64,000 nt of DNA from Sphingobacterium siyangense. GTDB lineage: Bacteria > Bacteroidota > Bacteroidia > Sphingobacteriales > Sphingobacteriaceae. The position numbers were made by a program, and so were the translations under genes. Below, piece after piece: positions 37,595 to 45,639 of the stretch. The stretch is taken from contig NZ_VLKR01000005.1 of assembly GCF_007830445.1 (NCBI RefSeq), forward strand, positions 124,001 through 188,000, written 5' to 3'. The notes beneath the pieces were generated by a model that made no database searches, was not told where the DNA came from, and saw nothing but the letters and a program-made list of their open reading frames with translations. Position 1 is the first letter of the stretch, and every line of letters begins with the position of its first letter.

Positions 37595-40123
37595 ATGGAA
37601 CGAGTTTCTTTAAGATTTAGAATCTACTATTTTTTTCTGGCAAAAGCGATCTGCTTTTTTTGTCTATTTTGGATTTTCAATACGCCTGCATATGCCTATA
37701 GCAGCGGGACTTCTGAACTGGATTCGGCTTATTTCTTTGCTTATGCGAAAGAAAAGAATGCTGGCAGAGAAGGGCTATTATATGCCTGGAGTTTGGATGG
37801 TAAGCAATGGAACTCCATCGGGACAGAACTTGCCTTTGTAAAGTCAGATTATGGACGCTGGGGATCAGAAAAACGGATGATAAATCCTGTATTGTTTCCT
37901 CGAACTGGAGGCGGCTGGTCCTGTGCGTGGCAATTAAGTCCTGAAAGTGACGGTCCTTATGCATATACTTTTACATCCGATTTTTTCAATTGGGGCAGAC
38001 AAGATTATTTTGTTGCATTAAATGATTTGGATAAATCAGTGGTATCTTTTGTAAAAAACAGTTTATTGACTCGTGATAATATCTCCATAAATGGCGAAAG
38101 TTTACGTGGAACCAAGTTGAAAGTTTCATGGTCTGTTATTAAAGAATTAATCAAGCATTATGATCTCGCGCTGCTTAAGCAAAAACAATGGTCCGAACGA
38201 AGCGTTGACGATGGCGCCCGCTTCCCTGGCCTAAAGCCATTGGATGTCAAATTAACGCCGAAGGTAGGGCAAACCAAGTCCATCAGTGATATGTTGGTGG
38301 GTGTTTTTTTTGAAGATATTAATTATGCCGCAGATGGAGGCCTCTATGCGGAATTGATTCAAAATAGAGATTTTGAATATAAATTGAGCGATAAACAAGG
38401 GCGTGACAAAAATTGGAACGCGAAAACTGCTTGGCGTATGGATGGCTCGGGACAATTTCATATTGACAGCATCAATCCAATTCATCCTAATAATAAACAT
38501 TATGCGAGATTGCAGGGTGAAGGCATCCTCAGAAATATAGGCTACGATGGCATTGCCTTGAATAAGAACGAACGCTATGATCTTTCGTTTTTCGGAAGGG
38601 GCACTGTTGGTAAAGTACCTAAACTAAAGATCCGGATAAGTACAAAAGACGGAAAAATCCTCGATGAGAAATCCGTAATTGTTGACAGCAAAAACTGGAA
38701 AAAATATCAATTGGTATTGACATCCAATGCGACCTGTAAGGATGCTGTGTTGGAATTTGTATTTACCGATCAACAACAATTGGATTTGGATCTGATTTCT
38801 TTATTCCCTCAGCATACATTTAAGGGCCGTAAGAATGGATTACGGAAGGATATGGCCGAGGCTATAGCTGCATTGAATCCCCGTTTTGTCCGTTTTCCGG
38901 GTGGCTGTTTAGCACATGGGGATGGAATTGAAAATATCTACCATTGGTCTAATACTGTAGGGCCGCTGGAAAGCCGTATGCCACAGCGTAACATGTGGGG
39001 ATATCATCAAACCGTGGGCTTGGGGTATTACGAGTATTTTCAATTTTGTGAAGACATCGGTGCCTATGCTGTTCCAGTAGTGGCGGCCGGTGTACCCTGC
39101 CAAAATTCGGGTGCTCATGGTCACCCATTGGGTGGACAACAATGTGGTATCCCAATGGAAGATATGGATGACTATATCCAGGAAGTACTGAATCTGATTG
39201 AATGGGCCAATGGCGATAAAAATAGTACCTGGGGAAAGGTACGAGCTGCCGCGGGGCACCCCGAACCATTTCATCTAAAATACATTGGTGTTGGTAACGA
39301 AGATTTAATATCGAATGTTTTTGAGGAGCGTTTTACCATGATCTATAACGCTATCCGTGCAAAATATCCCGAAATACAGGTTATTGGAACGGCAGGGCCA
39401 TTTTTTGAGGGAACAGACTATGTAGAAGGTTGGAAAATTGCCGATAAATTGAATGTACCCATTATGGACGAACACTATTATCAGACACCGGGCTGGTTTA
39501 TTCATAATCAAGACTTCTATGATAAATATGATCGCAGCAAATCACAGGTGTATTTGGGCGAATACGCTGCCCATATTCATGGACGGGCGAGTACCTTGGA
39601 AGTTGCATTGGCTGAAGCGGCATATCTCACGGCATTGGAAAGAAATGGTGACGTTGTTAAGATGGCCTCTTATGCGCCATTGTTAGCCAAAGATGGCTAT
39701 ACGCAATGGCGCCCCGATCTTATTTATTTCTCCAATACCGATATAAATTTAACACCATCCTATTATGTACAGCAATTATTTGGGCGTAATAACGGAACCG
39801 AATATATTCCAGTAGAAGCAGTTTATGCCAATGCTGACGTTGAGGTACATAAGCGCGTGGCATTTTCTATTGTTAAAGATCCGAAAGATCAATCGCTCAT
39901 TGTAAAACTGGTTAATATTTTGCCAGTTGCGGTCAATATACAATTGGAATTGGATCAACTCCATTTGAAGGGTGATACAGCTCTTGTCGCTCAGTTGGCG
40001 GGGAAATTGGACAGTAAAACGGCAAAACCCGAAGAAAAGACCGTGTCCGTTGACAAGCTTAAAAACCAACAATTACCGCCTTATTCGTTAACGGTCATCC
40101 GAATTCAGTCGGGTGCAAAATAG
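37595..40123 (+). CDS. GH51 arabinofuranosidase with a degenerate GH43-like N-terminal half (842 aa)
   Basis: A secreted protein (hydrophobic stretch 11-34). Residues about 44-150 resemble the opening blades of the GH43-type proteins in this window (YFFAYAKEKN, LLYAWSLDGKQWN, DFFNWGRQDYFVAL). The Asp of the RDP-type motif is replaced (INPVLFP, Asn97), and the propeller stops at less than half size. Residues about 215-842 form a complete long GH51: MLVGVFFEDINYAADGGLYAE, a jelly-roll module, FVRFPGGCLAHG, acid/base E569 in YIGVGNEDL and nucleophile E656 in VYLGEYAAH. The enzyme should cleave alpha-L-arabinofuranose; the front part is probably a non-catalytic accessory piece. It starts the side-chain enzyme operon. 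Confidence 0.9.
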   Translation: MERVSLRFRIYYFFLAKAICFFCLFWIFNTPAYAYSSGTSELDSAYFFAYAKEKNAGREGLLYAWSLDGKQWNSIGTELAFVKSDYGRWGSEKRMINPVLFPRTGGGWSCAWQLSPESDGPYAYTFTSDFFNWGRQDYFVALNDLDKSVVSFVKNSLLTRDNISINGESLRGTKLKVSWSVIKELIKHYDLALLKQKQWSERSVDDGARFPGLKPLDVKLTPKVGQTKSISDMLVGVFFEDINYAADGGLYAELIQNRDFEYKLSDKQGRDKNWNAKTAWRMDGSGQFHIDSINPIHPNNKHYARLQGEGILRNIGYDGIALNKNERYDLSFFGRGTVGKVPKLKIRISTKDGKILDEKSVIVDSKNWKKYQLVLTSNATCKDAVLEFVFTDQQQLDLDLISLFPQHTFKGRKNGLRKDMAEAIAALNPRFVRFPGGCLAHGDGIENIYHWSNTVGPLESRMPQRNMWGYHQTVGLGYYEYFQFCEDIGAYAVPVVAAGVPCQNSGAHGHPLGGQQCGIPMEDMDDYIQEVLNLIEWANGDKNSTWGKVRAAAGHPEPFHLKYIGVGNEDLISNVFEERFTMIYNAIRAKYPEIQVIGTAGPFFEGTDYVEGWKIADKLNVPIMDEHYYQTPGWFIHNQDFYDKYDRSKSQVYLGEYAAHIHGRASTLEVALAEAAYLTALERNGDVVKMASYAPLLAKDGYTQWRPDLIYFSNTDINLTPSYYVQQLFGRNNGTEYIPVEAVYANADVEVHKRVAFSIVKDPKDQSLIVKLVNILPVAVNIQLELDQLHLKGDTALVAQLAGKLDSKTAKPEEKTVSVDKLKNQQLPPYSLTVIRIQSGAK

Positions 40124-40138
40124 CCTCATTCAATTCAT

Positions 40139-42553
40139 ATGATATATCCAGCTTTGCAGAAGAAGTCTATTTTAGTTTTTATAAACCTCTGTTTGACAAT
40201 TGTGCCCTTGTTTGCCGGCTCAGGCTTCAATCTGATCAAAAATAATCGGGCTGCGGATGTTTATTATGGTGGAAGAAATCCTATCATTGAAACCGCTTTG
40301 GAACTTTTGGATGCAGATGCACAACAAGTTGGTCAATCTGCTTTTAAACGAATCGACAATGCTGATCCTGGGGCGATTATCGTTGGAGAATTGCATGATC
40401 CAATAATTGGCAAATTGATAAAAGATTATCATATCCGTCTTCCTGAAATGGAAGGTCAATGGGAAATGTTTTGTTTGAAGGTGATTCCAATAGAAAAAGT
40501 GCCGACACTTTTAGTGATAGGATCTGATGCTAGAGGTACGGCATATGGAGTGATGGAAATTTCTAGAAAATTGGGCGTTTCTCCATGGAGTTGGTGGGCA
40601 GATGTGGTTCCCCTTAAAAAATCAACAATTTCTCTGCCCGTCGATTTTGAAGACAAGCAATTTCCTAAAGTGCAATTCCGGGGAATTTTTTTAAATGATG
40701 AGGACTGGGGATTAACACCTTGGAGCAGCAAAACCTATGAACCCGAAGCAAAGTTAGATGCAGGAATTGATCCAGCCAAAACAAAAAAAATGGCGACGAT
40801 AGGGCCTAAGACCTATGCACGTATTTTTGAGCTGTTATTAAGGCTGCGGGCTAATTCAATTTGGCCAGCAATGCATGAAGTAACTGTTCCTTTCTATTTT
40901 GTCCGGGGAAATCGCGAAATGGCCGAAAAATATGGAATATATATCGGCTCATCTCATTGTGAACCCCTCGCTCGAAACAGTGCGACGGAATGGGATATCG
41001 TAGGTCGGGGGCCCTATAATTATTTGACAAATAAAAATGAGATTGTTGATTATTGGTCCAATCGACTCAAAACACTGGGGCAATCCCATAACATATTTAC
41101 ACTGGGTATGCGTGGGAAACACGATGGAGCAATGGAAGGCGTCAAAACAACTGCAGCTTATAAAGATGCGATCAATAAGGTCATTAAAGATCAAACGGAT
41201 CTGTTGAAAAAATATGTCAATGCAGACCCCGCGCAGATTCCTCAGGTTGTTATACCTTATAAAGAGGTATTGGACGTGTATAGGGCCGGTATGGATCTTC
41301 CTGACTATACAACACTGATGTGGTGTGACGATAATTATGGTTATATCACCCACTTCCCAAATCCGATAGAAAGAAAAAGATCGGGTGGTAATGGACTGTA
41401 TTATCATGTTTCCTATTGGGGACGACCACATGATTATCTTTGGTTGTCGACCATGAGTCCGGCGCTGATTTACCAGCAGCTTAATACAGCTTATCAACAT
41501 GATGTTAAAAAAATGTGGATTGTCAATGTTGGGGATATTAAGCCTGCTGAATATCAGATTGAACTCCTGATGGACATGGCCTGGGATATGGACCAGGTAC
41601 AGAAAATAGGCATCTACCAGCATCTGAATCAATTTTTGCAACGGGAATTTGGACATCGTTTGGCGAAGAAGATCGTGCCGATTATGCAGGAACATTATCG
41701 GTTGGCTCATATTCGAAAACCTGAGTTTATGGGAAATACACGTACGGAAGAAAAAGATCCAGCCTATAAAATTGTGAAAGACCTACCTTGGTCCGAACAG
41801 CAGATTAAAAAGCGATTGGTGCAGTATAAACATATTCAAGATGCAGCCACCGCAATTGAGGCTTCAGTCCCGTTGGATCGCAAGGATGCATATTTTGAAT
41901 TAGTGCTGTATCCGGTTGTTGCAGCGGCAAAGATGAATGAAAAGCACCTTTATGCGCAGTTGGCACGTCATGGCAAAGCTGAATGGCAAAAAAGCCACGA
42001 TGCGTATGATAAAATCGTTTCCTTAACTGCGCAATACAATGCCTTGAATAAAGGAAAGTGGAAGGGGATAATGGATTATAAACCCAGAAACCTTGCCGTT
42101 TTCGATAAGATTATAGAAGAGAAAGCGGTTGCTCCACTGGCCAATAATGATCAGCCCGTCAAGCGGATTCCTGGTAGAGATCTAAAAGGCTCAATAGGAT
42201 ATGAAGGTTTGGGGTATGAAGGGCAGGCCGGAGCTATCCCATTGGATGTAGAAGCCAGTTATCCGCTCAAAGGGCTCAAGGGCGATTCTGTTACCGTTGT
42301 CATCCACTTACTGCCTACACACCCGGTCTCTTCAGATGATTTGCGTTTTGAAGTTTCTTTGGGGCAACAGCGTTCGCCTGCCATTTCTTATAAAACAATT
42401 GGACGAAGTGAGGAGTGGAAAGAGAATGTCTTGCGCAACCAGGCCATTCGAACGATTAAATTTAAGATAGCTTCATTGCAACAGGACATATTGCGTATCA
42501 AAGCGCTTGATGAGGGCGTAGTGGTCGATGAAGTAACACTATATTTGGATTAA
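40139..42553 (+). CDS. Alpha-glucuronidase, GH115 family
   Basis: An 804-residue secreted protein (signal peptide to about residue 26, PLFAGSGF). GH115 hallmarks are LLVIGSDARGTAYGVMEISR, SPWSWWADVVPL, FRGIFLNDEDWGLTPW, LLRLRANSIWPAMHE and the SHCEPLARN segment. The family removes 4-O-methyl-glucuronic or glucuronic acid from internal or terminal sites of glucuronoxylan and arabinogalactan. GH115 members I know are usually longer, with a larger C-terminal beta region; here only about 120 residues follow the helical domain, ending in KALDEGVVVDEVTLYLD. It lies 15 bp after the GH51 gene and before a GH43 gene. Confidence 0.9.
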   Translation: MIYPALQKKSILVFINLCLTIVPLFAGSGFNLIKNNRAADVYYGGRNPIIETALELLDADAQQVGQSAFKRIDNADPGAIIVGELHDPIIGKLIKDYHIRLPEMEGQWEMFCLKVIPIEKVPTLLVIGSDARGTAYGVMEISRKLGVSPWSWWADVVPLKKSTISLPVDFEDKQFPKVQFRGIFLNDEDWGLTPWSSKTYEPEAKLDAGIDPAKTKKMATIGPKTYARIFELLLRLRANSIWPAMHEVTVPFYFVRGNREMAEKYGIYIGSSHCEPLARNSATEWDIVGRGPYNYLTNKNEIVDYWSNRLKTLGQSHNIFTLGMRGKHDGAMEGVKTTAAYKDAINKVIKDQTDLLKKYVNADPAQIPQVVIPYKEVLDVYRAGMDLPDYTTLMWCDDNYGYITHFPNPIERKRSGGNGLYYHVSYWGRPHDYLWLSTMSPALIYQQLNTAYQHDVKKMWIVNVGDIKPAEYQIELLMDMAWDMDQVQKIGIYQHLNQFLQREFGHRLAKKIVPIMQEHYRLAHIRKPEFMGNTRTEEKDPAYKIVKDLPWSEQQIKKRLVQYKHIQDAATAIEASVPLDRKDAYFELVLYPVVAAAKMNEKHLYAQLARHGKAEWQKSHDAYDKIVSLTAQYNALNKGKWKGIMDYKPRNLAVFDKIIEEKAVAPLANNDQPVKRIPGRDLKGSIGYEGLGYEGQAGAIPLDVEASYPLKGLKGDSVTVVIHLLPTHPVSSDDLRFEVSLGQQRSPAISYKTIGRSEEWKENVLRNQAIRTIKFKIASLQQDILRIKALDEGVVVDEVTLYLD

Positions 42554-42614
42554 AGTATTCGTTTCCTGCTCTATAATGGAAACTCGTTATAGACTTATTC
42601 ATAAGATTATAAAA

Positions 42615-43553
42615 ATGAAAAAACAATTTCTAGTCACGCTCCTCGTTATTTTAACTTGCCTCGTTAAGGCACAATCTTCTGTCTACCTTTTCTCTTATTT
42701 TATAGGTAATGGTGCTGACGGACTGCATCTTGCTTATAGTTTGGATGGTCTGAAATGGGAACCCTTGAATCAGGGAAGACCTTTCTTAATACCAACGGTC
42801 GGAAAAGATAGGCTGATGCGTGATCCCAGTATTTGCCAAGGCCCTGATGGCACCTTTCACCTTGTATGGACAACGGGTTGGTGGGATAAAATTATCGGAT
42901 ATTCTTCTTCCAAAGATCTTGTACATTGGACCGAACAAAAAGAAATTCCAGTCATGGTAGATGAACCTGATGCGAAAAATGCATGGGCTCCAGAGCTTTT
43001 TTACGACAAGGCGACGAAGGAATATTATATCATTTGGGCCACGACGATCCCTGGTCGACATAAAGAGGTAAAGACCAGCGACAGTGAGAAAGGCTTAAAC
43101 CATCGGATGTATAACGTCACGACAAAGGATTTTAAACGTTTTTCAAAAACCAAGTTATATTTTGATCCCGAATTTAGTGTCATCGATGCGGCCATTATAC
43201 AAAAAGGTAATAAGGAATACATGATGGTGTTGAAAAATGAAAATTCTAACCCACCTGAGAAAAATATTCGGATCACAACAACAAAGCGTTTAGCGAAAGG
43301 ATTTCCGACGACTGTCTCTAAGCCGATTACAGGAAATTATTGGGCGGAGGGGCCTGCTCCGCTGCAGGTTGGGGAGTATATATATGTATATTTTGATAAA
43401 TACCGCGACCACAAATATGGAGCTGTACGAAGCAAAGACGGCATCAACTGGGAAGATGTCTCCGATCGGGTGAGCTTTCCGAAGGGAGTACGTCATGGAA
43501 CTGCTTTTACGATAAATCAAACGGTTTTATCAAATCTGTTAAAAGCAAACTGA
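42615..43553 (+). CDS. Single-domain GH43 family protein (312 aa)
   Basis: A secreted enzyme with signal peptide MKKQFLVTLLVILTCLVKAQ; I place the start at ATG 42615 because the longer frame (from 42576) only adds a non-signal leader. It forms a five-bladed propeller with a complete triad: D70 in LMRDPSIC, D191 in VIDAAIIQ and E245 in WAEGPAPL. Start sequence SVYLFSYFIGNGADGLHLAY resembles the first blade of the GH43 tandem protein at 9413 and of the GH51 fusion at 37595. It probably acts on arabinose- or xylose-containing side chains; the exact linkage is not readable. Gap from GH115 is 61 bp. Confidence 0.87.
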   Translation: MKKQFLVTLLVILTCLVKAQSSVYLFSYFIGNGADGLHLAYSLDGLKWEPLNQGRPFLIPTVGKDRLMRDPSICQGPDGTFHLVWTTGWWDKIIGYSSSKDLVHWTEQKEIPVMVDEPDAKNAWAPELFYDKATKEYYIIWATTIPGRHKEVKTSDSEKGLNHRMYNVTTKDFKRFSKTKLYFDPEFSVIDAAIIQKGNKEYMMVLKNENSNPPEKNIRITTTKRLAKGFPTTVSKPITGNYWAEGPAPLQVGEYIYVYFDKYRDHKYGAVRSKDGINWEDVSDRVSFPKGVRHGTAFTINQTVLSNLLKAN

Positions 43554-43581
43554 TAGCCTTGTTAATTATTGACAGGCTATC
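43552..43581 (+). terminator. Hairpin overlapping the GH43 stop codon
   Basis: GATAGCCT (43552-43559) pairs perfectly with AGGCTATC (43574-43581); the left arm includes the last two bases of the TGA stop. No T-run follows, so it may be a weak terminator or message stabiliser. The next gene follows after about 210 bp. Confidence 0.4.
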
Positions 43582-43790
43582 GTATTATGCTATAGGGTGA
43601 AACAGTGAAGTACAGGTTGCATATCGATAAATAGATGCTTAATTTCATTGCATGAGTTCGGCACTGAATCCGAATATATGCAGACATAGATAAATATTAT
43701 TTAAGGGATAGTCATGACGGTTTTTCTATGCCAAGCCGCTGATTGAACGTTCCTCTTGGTTTTAAGAATAGACAATTCAATAAAAATAGC

Positions 43791-45215
43791 ATGAAGAAAA
43801 TCCTCTTTTCCTTTATTTTGGCAGGTATTGCGTTCAGTACACAGGCTAAAGTCACATTACCACATGTTTTTGGATCGAATATGGTTCTTCAGCAAGGAAA
43901 ACCAGTGGTGGTATGGGGGCATGCGGATCCTCAGGAGAAGATTGAAGTCAGATTGAAAGGTTTGATAAGGAAAACAGTGGCCGATCAAAAAGGAGCATGG
44001 CGTGTTACCTTTACTGCTCAAAAAGCAAGTTTTGATGCATTTACTATGGAAGTAAAGGGAGATAATACCATTTTGCTGAAAAATGTTGTTGTGGGTGAAG
44101 TTTGGCTATGTTCAGGGCAGTCTAATATGGAGTATACGATGCAGTTACATAAGGGTTATAAGAAGCCTGCGGTTGGAGTTGATCGGGCTGAGGAAGAATT
44201 GCGACAACCTGGAAATCCGAAAATTCGGTTATTCCTTGTTGCCAAAAAGAAAGGGCAGCAGGACGATGTGGAAACTAAAGGGTGGGAAGTAGCGGATCCG
44301 AATTCACTCGCGCAATTTTCGGCTCCGGGTTATTTCTTTGGAAAGACCCTGCAACAACAGCTGAACGTTCCCGTGGGATTGATCAGCTCATCTTGGGGAG
44401 GTAGTAGGATAGAGCCCTGGACACCCTTGGAAGCCTATCAAAACTCCAGCACTTTTAAACAGGAAACCCGAAATGGGGAAACGAATATTGAGCATGCTGT
44501 TGCCGGAGAAATGTATGAAGCGATGATCCGTCCATTGGCGCCTTTTGCGATGAAAGGATTTATCTGGTATCAAGGTGAAAGCAATCTGATGTTTGAGGAT
44601 GCTCGTTACTATGCAAAACAGAAATTGCTGATCGATACCTGGCGTAAAAACTGGAAGGACAAAAATATGCCTTTTTACTATGTTCAGATTGCCCCTTATT
44701 ATTATAGTAAAAGAAAGGATAAAACACAGCATCATGTAGAGGCGTTGCCTTGGTTTTGGGAGATTCAGACAAAATGCATGAACATTAAAAATTCGGGAAT
44801 GGCTGTAGTCACTGATTTGGTCGACGACCTATCTGACATACACCCCTCCTATAAATGGGAAGTAGGACGTCGCTTGGCATTATGGCCACTGGCATTTGAC
44901 TATGGTCAAAAGAATATTGTTTTTTCAGGACCACAATATAAGAGTAAAAAGATAGTCGGAAATAACGTAATCCTGAACTTTAAGCATGTTGGCAGCGGAT
45001 TGCAATGTAAAGGCGATCAATTGACCTGGTTTGAGGTTGCTGGAGCAGATGGTAAATTTGTACCTGCAGAAGCAAAAATTGAAGGTGATCATGTCGTTGT
45101 ATCCGCTGCTTCGGTAAGGTCACCAAAACAGGTACGCTTTGGTTGGCATGAAACAGCGCGTCCCAATTTTTTTAATAAGGAAGGATTGCCTACTTTACCT
45201 TTTAGAACGGAGTAG
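43791..45215 (+). CDS. Sialate O-acetylesterase-like SGNH carbohydrate esterase
   Basis: A 474-residue secreted enzyme (signal peptide MKKILFSFILAGIAFSTQAK; start taken at ATG 43791, not the upstream in-frame ATG 43743, which lacks signal character). The family layout is visible: VFGSNMVLQQGKPVVVWG beta domain, catalytic Ser108 in EVWLCSGQSNMEY, FIWYQGESN, and the C-terminal Asp/His region DLSDIHPSYKWEVG. Annotated relatives are called 9-O-acetylesterases, but in plant-polysaccharide loci such enzymes deacetylate hemicellulose or pectin. No sialic-acid genes are nearby, so deacetylation of plant glycans is more likely. A 237-bp gap separates it from the GH43 gene. Confidence 0.87.
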   Translation: MKKILFSFILAGIAFSTQAKVTLPHVFGSNMVLQQGKPVVVWGHADPQEKIEVRLKGLIRKTVADQKGAWRVTFTAQKASFDAFTMEVKGDNTILLKNVVVGEVWLCSGQSNMEYTMQLHKGYKKPAVGVDRAEEELRQPGNPKIRLFLVAKKKGQQDDVETKGWEVADPNSLAQFSAPGYFFGKTLQQQLNVPVGLISSSWGGSRIEPWTPLEAYQNSSTFKQETRNGETNIEHAVAGEMYEAMIRPLAPFAMKGFIWYQGESNLMFEDARYYAKQKLLIDTWRKNWKDKNMPFYYVQIAPYYYSKRKDKTQHHVEALPWFWEIQTKCMNIKNSGMAVVTDLVDDLSDIHPSYKWEVGRRLALWPLAFDYGQKNIVFSGPQYKSKKIVGNNVILNFKHVGSGLQCKGDQLTWFEVAGADGKFVPAEAKIEGDHVVVSAASVRSPKQVRFGWHETARPNFFNKEGLPTLPFRTE

Positions 45216-45310
45216 TGTATTTCTGAGACCTTTCTTTCGAAATATTCACGCTTTTATAATGATCAAATTGTAATGCTGTTGCCATCTTAAGAAAAGGGAT
45301 TGTTATAAAA

Positions 45311-45343
45311 AAAGGTTTTCAAACGGGGAGAATGAAAACCTTT
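45311..45343 (+). promoter_or_regulatory. Leader-like hairpin, copy B (loop AAACGGGG)
   Basis: AAAGGTTTTC (45311-45320) pairs perfectly with GAAAACCTTT (45334-45343) around AAACGGGGAGAAT. The related copy A is at 20226-20249. An ATG follows 25 bp after the right arm. On the minus strand the same hairpin is followed by a T-run and could terminate an antisense transcript. Confidence 0.45.
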
Positions 45344-45368
45344 AAAATAACCAATTAATCCTAAATTT

Positions 45369-45431
45369 ATGATAAAAAATATGATACTATTTTACTGGCT
45401 TTCCTTTGCTATAACAGCTTTTTTTATCTAA
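45369..45431 (+). pseudogene. 20-codon hydrophobic stub after leader hairpin B
   Basis: The frame reads MIKNMILFYWLSFAITAFFI and stops. Basic start and long hydrophobic core are those of a Sec signal peptide, but no mature protein follows. It may be the front end of a lost secreted or outer-membrane protein gene, or a tiny membrane peptide. Confidence 0.33.
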
Positions 45432-45584
45432 ATCATACCAAAAGTAGGCACCGTCTAAATTGGGAAATAACCAATTTAATACAGCAAGTTTAGGTATACC
45501 GAATGAATTTGTCATCCTGTGCTGTTCTGTCTCGACAGTATCGCAGGGGGTGAATGCCGATATCGGCAACATAACCATACAGGT

Positions 45585-45620
45585 AAGTTCAGGATACTTA
45601 AGTGTCCTGAACTTTTTATT
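45585..45620 (+). terminator. Strong intrinsic terminator upstream of the GH2 gene
   Basis: AAGTTCAGGA (45585-45594) pairs perfectly with TCCTGAACTT (45605-45614), followed by TTTATTTT. It lies only 20 bp before the GH2 start, so it ends whatever is transcribed through the stub region. Confidence 0.85.
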
Positions 45621-45639
45621 TTAGAGGTTTGCTAATTCA

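Larger units (their letters stand above)
45216..45639 (+). other. Intergenic region with leader hairpin, stub and terminator
   Basis: These 424 bp carry the AAACGGGG-loop hairpin (45311-45343), a 20-codon hydrophobic stub (45369-45431) and a strong intrinsic terminator (45585-45620) just before the GH2 gene. A 63-codon minus-strand frame (45387-45578) overlaps but shows no recognisable family. The arrangement looks like a small stand-alone transcript or the scar of a deleted gene. Confidence 0.6.

Noticed and set aside
42576..42614. Earlier ATG for the single-domain GH43 gene
   Set aside because: The additional METRYRLIHKIIK is not part of a signal peptide; MKKQFLVTLLVIL at 42615 is.
45387..45578. 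63-codon minus-strand frame overlapping the intergenic stub unit
   Set aside because: No signal peptide, no recognisable family, and it overlaps plus-strand elements. Its only support is a T-run after the hairpin on the minus strand.
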